DNA of 64,000 nt from Miscanthus floridulus (taxonomy: Eukaryota > Streptophyta > Magnoliopsida > Poales > Poaceae). Positions 58,301 to 64,000 of this stretch are shown piece by piece. The notes beneath the pieces are model-generated. The model saw only the letters and a list, made by a program, of their open reading frames with translations. It was not told the origin of the DNA and searched no databases. Each line of letters opens with the position of its first letter. The first letter of the stretch is position 1. The DNA is taken from contig NC_089585.1 of assembly GCF_019320115.1 (NCBI RefSeq), positions 145,531,769 through 145,595,768 on the forward strand, given 5' to 3'. The position numbers and the translations under genes are program-made.

Positions 58301-59635
58301 ACAATTTTAAAATGTTACGAGTCTGAAATTCAGAAGTATAAACGAACAAGATTGCTGAAAAAAAGGGCGTACCCAGAGCAGAGAGCTCCCGCTCTGTGCG
58401 GGGTCTGGGGAAGGGTGTTAGTGGCGAGCCTTACCCTCGCCTGTGCAATGCGAGGAGACCGCGACTCGAACCCGGGACCTTCCGGTCACAGGCGGTAAGA
58501 CTCTACCGCTTGCACCAGGCCCGCCCTTCACGAACAAGATTGCTTATGACTCCAATATACCTGAATCACATGTGAGAATCAATTACTAATTACCTCAAGT
58601 GGAGTTCCACAAGCAACAAGCTTTATTCCATTATCATGGCAGTAATTCAAAAGTGGTTCATACTCCTGCCATCGCTCTGGTGCCCAGTGAGATGTATAAA
58701 GTCTTAAGCTATTGCCATCAATTCTGCATAATGCAAGAATTGTTACAAGTTCATCCACATGAAGTATTGGAAGGCTTTCTCCACCAAAGATTGAACAAAT
58801 ATAGGCAAAAGGTAAAACCAACATTATAGGACTTTTATATATACAGCTTAGAAGACATTTTTAGTTATCCCAGCAGAGCCACGGTTTTGCCTCTTGCCAT
58901 AAGCCATTTCCCGACTTCTCTACATCTATGGAAATCAAACTTGCAACTGCAACATCACAGCGAGGAATTCAATATGTAGTGTTACTCAACTATACTTGTC
59001 ACAACTCACAACTAGCAAAGTGGTAAGATTCGTTGTGTTAACACAAACTGCAACTACCTGCCATCCATGAACTGGTTGAGCTGCTCCTGGAGGTCGCAGG
59101 GAAAGGCCTCGAGCGCGAGGGAGATGCTCCTCCCGGCCTCGGCGCAGGCGGCCACGAGCTTCCTGACGATCTCGAGCTCGAGCACCCTGTCGTCGCGGTC
59201 GGGCACGAGCTCGGCCTCGCCCAGGTACACCACCCGGGCCGCCATCAGCTTCTCCCACACCCTCCGCCGCGCGTCCTTCCCCACGGCCTGGGGCTCCCCG
59301 ATGACCGTGGCGTCGTAGACCCTCGACAGCGCTGGCTCCTCCGCTGGAGGCGGAGGCGAGGCCGGAGCGGCGGGGCCCGCCTGCTCTGGCGCCGGCTTGT
59401 CATCGCCTGCCGCGGCGGAGGCGGCGAGGGGAAGGGACTGGAGGACGGTGGACGCCGCGACTAGCGAGGGGACGAGGACGAGGAGGTCCCGGCGTGTGGA
59501 GGCGCAGAGGCGGCCGCGCGTGGAGGCGGCCGCGGGGGTGGGGGTAGAGGAAGAGGTGAGGAGCGGCGGCTTGGTGGGGAGTTGCGGTTTCAACCTGAAG
59601 GCCCCCGGGGTTCGGGATGGCGCGTGCGGCAGCAT
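55368..59635 (-). CDS. RETICULATA-RELATED 5/6-like plastid protein
   Basis: Seven exons on the minus strand: 59635-59058, 58723-58594, 58077-57547, 57291-57184, 57051-56506, 56221-56099 and 55532-55368. All junctions are GT-AG and in phase, giving 726 aa. The N-terminus is rich in Ser/Pro/Arg like a chloroplast transit peptide, followed by [15 protein letters not shown] and an AxA site, which suggests a second thylakoid or envelope signal. A ChaN (DUF399) domain spans about residues 110-330 ([35 protein letters not shown]), and a DUF3411 domain about 440-640 ([28 protein letters not shown]). Arabidopsis RER5/RER6 share this architecture. The family influences leaf reticulation and plastid development, with unknown biochemistry. 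A SINE sits in intron 2. Confidence 0.92.
58357..58529 (-). mobile_element. tRNA-derived SINE in RER intron 2
   Basis: On the minus strand it starts GGGCGGGCCTGGTGCAAGC and has pol III A-box-like GGTGCAAGCGGTAGAG and B-box GGTCCCGGGTTCGAGTC. It ends in a T-run on that strand. It is flanked by a perfect 15-bp duplication ACGAACAAGATTGCT (58342-58356 and 58530-58544). It lies in sense orientation within the intron. Confidence 0.92.
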
Positions 59636-61334
59636 CCTCGTGCGTTGAGACGGCGGCGGGGGCGGCGAGGCGCGCCCGCGCCGGTGCCCGGTGATGGGGG
59701 TGAAATGGAGGGCTCAGAGAACACGGAGCAGCTTGTGGTGGTTCCGTGGTTGGTAATAGACTCTTCGAAATCTCGGTTGTTTTGAATCTAAGTAGTGGTG
59801 GTTTGAACTTTGAAGCATGTTTCTGTCAAGTTTGTTACGTATCAAGTTTGTTTCTGTCGCTGAGGACAAAGAGCAATGCGCGACCCCCAGTTCCAATTGT
59901 TTTTTTTTTTCACCGGCAACGAAACTCTTTGCGCTGCTCGGCGGCGCCAGCAAGCAGCACAGCCTCACAGGCCTAGATTTTTGGGTGGATTTCTTGTGGC
60001 GCAAATCGTGGCGACTTTTCATGGCAGAGCTGGAGCGGCAATCAGTATTCGGGGTCTGTGTTGTTCCTTCCATTTGTGGTGGGTTTTGGAGCCTATGTGC
60101 TCGGAAAGCAAGGAAGCGAGAAAGAAATCTTCGGATGAAGGATCAGAAGTTACAGGCCCGAAACGGAACAGAACGCCTACGTGTAGAGGATAAGCAGTGA
60201 TGTTGAAGCCGATGGCCCCAAAAGGGACACCAAGGTGCCACAGCAACCACTAGCTCACGTTCATGTACAATCAGCATTTTGCAAGATGAGTGGCTCACCT
60301 TTCTTGGATAGACGTGGCCCTCAGTTGGTGACTTGGTGTACCGCGATTCGGATTTCGGAGACCCACCGCCGTGCCACCATACTATTGAATCGTCACGCGT
60401 GTGACTATTTGAGTTCAGGCCTTGCACGTCAACAAGATCTTTCAGGCCGATTTGGAAAACAATGATTTTACAGAACAATAGCTAAATTTCCTAAAAAATG
60501 GGTAAAAGAAAACATATGAGGATATGTAAAGTAAAAAAAGAACAAGAAGAGAGAGAGATACAAGTATGTAAGCACAAGTGTGCAACAGCTCATGAAGGAA
60601 AAAAAAAGAGAGATCTCATTTATGTATCTCGTTATCTCGGAAGGTAGGGAATTCACCCAACTGATTCCATGTAAATGCACAGGGAAAAACTCACATGAAG
60701 CCCAGGCTGAGAAAAAAGAACCGCGGAAAATGGTAATACTATATTTTTCTGAGGATTTTCAGGTACACAACTGGAGATACCAATACCCAGAAAAATCCAT
60801 AGAAATCTGTCCCTTCCGTTCACGCTGCACAATAACAGCTCAAATTCACCTGTATATGTACATCCTACTTCAACAGCTGCTTTTTGCATATCCTTTTGTT
60901 TCTTCTGCTACCTTTGTCCATATGCTAGCAAAATGATCCGAGTATGTGGCCTGAACATAGCAACAGAAAACAAAAAATCAGAGATCCAAATTTCAATAAC
61001 TTCCACCATAACATGGTTAGATTGAGTAACTTCACATGCATCGATGATGCTATTTGTTTAGGTGGGCGTTTTGCACCCAAAAAGGAGATACAAGATAGCA
61101 AAGGCACTGTCTCTGAACAGTACATTGTGCACTCCTATATTACAGAAAATTTTCATAAAGTGCAGCTAAACTGTCTGATGTTAACTTTCGGAAATTTCGT
61201 TTCTTCTCAATCGAAATGGTTTGCATTAAAATGGTCATAATGCATATCGTTTTGAGGTAAAATAAGGGCAATGCATTTCATTGGTAACGATTGTGTTCAG
61301 GAGACCGATTAGAACCAAGATGTTGTCTACCAAT
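59636..61334. other. Upstream region of the RER gene, no further gene
   Basis: 59640-59720 is GC-rich and probably contains the RER promoter and 5' UTR, with no clear TATA box. 59876-60200 has overlapping ORFs up to 127 aa on the plus strand, without motifs. The rest is AT-rich. Nothing else is recognised. Confidence 0.4.
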
Positions 61335-61350
61335 GTACAGATGAACACTA

Positions 61351-61518
61351 AAAGGGCGTACCCAGTGCAGAGAGCTCCCGCTCTGTGCGGGGTCTGGGGA
61401 AGAGTGTCAGTGGCAAGCCTTACCCTCGCTTGTGCAATGCGAGGAGACCGCGACTCGAACCTAGGACCTTCCGGTCACAGGCGGTAAAACTCTACCGCTT
61501 GCACCAGGCCCGCCCTTC
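61351..61518 (-). mobile_element. tRNA-derived SINE, second copy
   Basis: Same family as 58357-58529 with a few substitutions. It is flanked by a perfect 16-bp duplication GTACAGATGAACACTA (61335-61350 and 61519-61534). The right duplication abuts the tail of the LINE. Confidence 0.92.
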
Positions 61519-61534
61519 GTACAGATGAACACTA

Positions 61535-62940
61535 CAACAACAACAACAACAAAGCCTTTAAGTCCCAAACAAGTTGGGGTAGGCTAGAGTTGAAACCCAA
61601 CAGAAGCAATCAAGGTTCAGGCACGTGAATAGCTGTCTTCCAAGCACTCCTATCTAAGGCTAAGTCTTTGGGTATATTCCATCCTTTCAAGTCTCCTTTT
61701 ATTGCCTCTACCCAAGTCAACTTCGGTCTTCCTCTGCCTCTCTTCACGTTACTATCCTGACTTAGGATTCCACTACGCACCGGTGCATCTGGAGGTCTCC
61801 GTTGCACATGTCCAAACCATCTCAACCGGTGTTGGACAAGCTTTTCTTCAATTGGCGCTACCCCTAATCTATCACGTATATCATCGTTCCGAACTTGATC
61901 CCTTCTTGTATGACCGCAAATCCAACGCAACATACGCATTTCCGCGACACTTAGCTGTTGAATATGTCGTCTTTTCGTAGGCCAACATTCTGCACCATAC
62001 AACATAGCAGGTCTAATCGCCGTCCTATAAAATTTGCCTTTTAGCTTCTGTGGTACCCTTTTGTCACATAGGACACCAGACGCTTGCCGCCACTTCATCC
62101 ACCCTACTTTGATTCTATGGCTAACATCTTCATCAATATCCCCGTCCCTCTGTAGCATTGATCATAAATATCGAAAGGTATCCTTCCTAGGCACTACTTG
62201 ACCTTCCAAACTAACATCTTCCTCCTCCTGAGTAGTAGTGCCGAAGTCACATCTCATATACTCAGTTTTAGTTCTACTAAGTCTAAAACCTTTGGACTCC
62301 AAAGTCTCCCGCCATAACTCCAGTTTCTGATTCACTCCTGTCCGGCTTTCATCAACTAGCACTACATCGTCCGCGAAAAGCATACACCAAGGGATGTCCC
62401 CTTGTATGTCCCTTGTGACCTCATCCATCACTAAAGCAAACAAATAAGGGCTCAAAACTGACCCTTGATGTAGTCCTATCCTAATCGGGAAGTCATCCGT
62501 GTCTCCATCACTTGTTCGAACTCTAGTCACAACATTGCTGTACATGTCCTTAATGAGCCCGACGTACTTCGTTGGGACTTTATGTTTGTCCAACGCCCAC
62601 CACATAACATTCATTGGCATTTTATCATAAGCCTTCTCCAAGTCAATAAAAATCATGTGTAGGTCCTTCTTCTTCTCCCTATACCGCTCCATAACTTGTC
62701 TTATTAAGAAAATAGCTTCCATGGTTGACCTTCCGGGCATGAAACCAAATTGGTTCATAGAGACCCGCGTTATTGCTCTCAAGCGATGCTCGATAACTCT
62801 CTCCCATAGCTTCATAGTATGGCTCATCAACTTAATTCCTCGGTAATTTGTACAACTTTGAATATCCCCTTTATTCTTGTAGATCGGTACCAATATACTT
62901 CTCCTCCACTCATCAGGCATCTTGTTCGAGATCTAGGTAA
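61535..62940 (-). mobile_element. RTE-type LINE, 5'-truncated
   Basis: The 3' end (low coordinate) has a TTG-repeat tail (caacaacaacaacaacaa on the plus strand) typical of plant RTE elements. The 5' end is lost near 62940, within the reverse transcriptase. No matching target duplication was found. Confidence 0.85.
61610..62937 (-). pseudogene. RTE reverse transcriptase fragment
   Basis: 62920-62165 encodes RT motifs RRSILVPIYKNKGD, NYRGIKLMSHTMKLWERV, FIDLEKAYD, GLHQGSVLSPYLFALV and the active site FADD (near 62365). After an in-frame TGA at 62162-62164 the same frame continues with the C-terminal region ([36 protein letters not shown]) to a stop at 61610. In the second copy (63290 onward) the same position is GGA. 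The endonuclease domain is absent. Confidence 0.9.
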
Positions 62941-63287
62941 TTCAAATGGTCGCACAAGTCTTAACTCCACAGCTTTTCCAGCATATCAGCTAAGCTGAGA
63001 CTGCATTTGAAGGTTTCTAGTTCTGCAACCTGGCTGTTCCCTCCAATACACACATGGACACGCGCACCGCACAACACATAATAAAACAAAATTCACATGA
63101 CCTTATCTTTTTCAGGAGCAGTGGAAGCAGCTCTGCCTTTATAAAGAGCTAAAAATGCACAACAGACCTAGCATTTAGCACTCATGTTTTTCCTGTTGTT
63201 TAAATAGCAGGCAAATACTACTGTTAAAAAACATGGAGGTACAAAGATAGGTCTACAGTAAACAATACAGTAGATTGATTATTCCCA
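62941..63287. other. Spacer between LINE copies
   Basis: 347 bp of AT-rich sequence without ORFs or recognisable repeats. Confidence 0.4.
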
Positions 63288-64000
63288 ATCACAACAACAA
63301 CAAAGCCTTTAAGTCCCAAACAAGTTGGGGTAGGCTAGAGTTGAAACCCAGCAGAAGCAATAAGGTTCAGGTACGTGAATAGCTGTCTTCCAAGCACTCC
63401 TATCTAAGGCTAAGTCTTTGGGTATATTCCATCCTTTCAAGTCTCCTTTTATTGCCTCCACCCAAGTCAACTTCGGTCTTCCTCTGCCTCTCTTCACATT
63501 ACTATCCTAGCCTAGGATTCCACTACGCACCGGTGCCTCTGGAGATCTCCGTTCGACATGTCCAAACCATCTCAACCGGTGTTGGACAAGCTTCTCTTCA
63601 ATTGGTGCTACCCCTAATCTATCACGTATATCATCGTTCCGAACTCGATCCCTTCTTGTATGACCGCAAATCCAACGCAACATACGCATTTCCGCGACAC
63701 TTATCTGTTGAACATGTCGTCTTTTCGTAGGCCAACATTCTGCACCATACAACATAGCAGGTCTAATCGCCGTCCTATCAAACTTGCCTTTTAGCTTCTG
63801 TGGTACCCTTTTGTCACATAGGACACCAGACGCTTGCCGCCACTTCATCCACCCTGCTTTGATTCTATGGCTAACATCTTCATCAATATCCCCGTCTCTC
63901 TGTAGCATTGATCCTAAATATCGAAAGGTATCCTTCCTAGGCACTACTTGACCTTCCAAACTAATATCTTCCTCCTCCCGAATAGTAGTGCCGAAGTCAC
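63288..64000 (-). mobile_element. Second RTE LINE copy, runs off the window
   Basis: It starts at the same TTG tail (caacaacaacaa on the plus strand) and is nearly identical to 61535-62240. The encoded C-terminal RT region (63959-63309) has an in-frame TAG at 63507-63509, at a position that is Gln in the first copy, so it is also defective in that part. The element continues beyond 64000. Confidence 0.85.

Noticed and set aside
58440..58529. Possible tRNA gene
   Set aside because: A and B boxes are present, but it is the head of a SINE with a tail and a target duplication, and the cloverleaf is not complete.
59817..60200. 127-aa plus-strand ORF upstream of the RER gene
   Set aside because: Overlapping ORFs of equal quality exist in other frames, there is no motif, and composition is non-coding.
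1..64000. CRISPR arrays, operons, phage or bacterial systems
   Set aside because: No regularly spaced short repeats, Shine-Dalgarno sites or prokaryotic gene clusters. The sequence is plant nuclear DNA.

Overview
This is plant nuclear DNA, most likely from a panicoid grass of the Andropogoneae (sorghum, sugarcane, Miscanthus or maize relatives). The evidence is GT-AG split genes with GC-rich grass-style exons, Sirevirus-type Ty1/copia and Ty3/gypsy LTRs, Stowaway, Tourist and hAT MITEs, tRNA-derived SINEs and RTE LINEs. No bacterial gene organisation, CRISPR array or tRNA gene is present. I cannot fix the species from the sequence alone.

Five protein-coding genes look intact. They are a PLAC8/DUF2985 membrane protein (+, CDS 21344-22888), a 69-aa ATX1-like heavy-metal-associated (HMA) protein in three exons (+, 23518-23936), a group I WRKY transcription factor in five exons encoding 554 aa (+, 32688-35046), a 180-aa PADRE/DUF4228 protein (-, 39541-40083), and a seven-exon, 726-aa RETICULATA-RELATED 5/6-like plastid protein with ChaN and DUF3411 domains (-, 55368-59635). 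I built the split gene models by hand from splice sites and reading phase, and every exon junction closes in frame. The first four are linked to membrane, metal or stress-response biology, but nothing shows that they act as one system.

Most of the rest is layered transposable elements. Positions 1-12799 hold two minus-strand Sirevirus-like copia elements. The inner one (2305-12799) has gag, protease, integrase and reverse transcriptase remnants, and its low-coordinate LTR is apparently split by a 3.2-kb insert carrying an approximately 815-codon single-frame ORF. Positions 12800-14737 look like a gypsy LTR with tandem modules, 14862-15850 is a near-perfect foldback palindrome, and about 15903-19872 is an element with ~260-bp terminal inverted repeats carrying a decayed plant-mobile-domain gene. 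Positions 24541-32150 are intergenic with several MITEs.

Positions 44980-51232 are a solo LTR (target duplication GTACA) that was invaded by a hAT MITE (8-bp duplication) and by a 4.55-kb gypsy solo LTR (duplication CGCAA). Positions 51294-52369 are a Stowaway broken by two further MITEs. Positions 53004-54605 are a Pack-MULE that captured part of a CHX cation/H+ exchanger gene. The right end (58357-64000) has two SINE copies and two RTE LINE copies.

The observations most worth following up are the gene-bearing insert in the Sirevirus LTR, whose stops are almost all TAG, the foldback palindrome and its odd direct-repeat flanks, the PMD element, the CHX Pack-MULE, and a W-box cluster just upstream of the WRKY gene's own TATA box.
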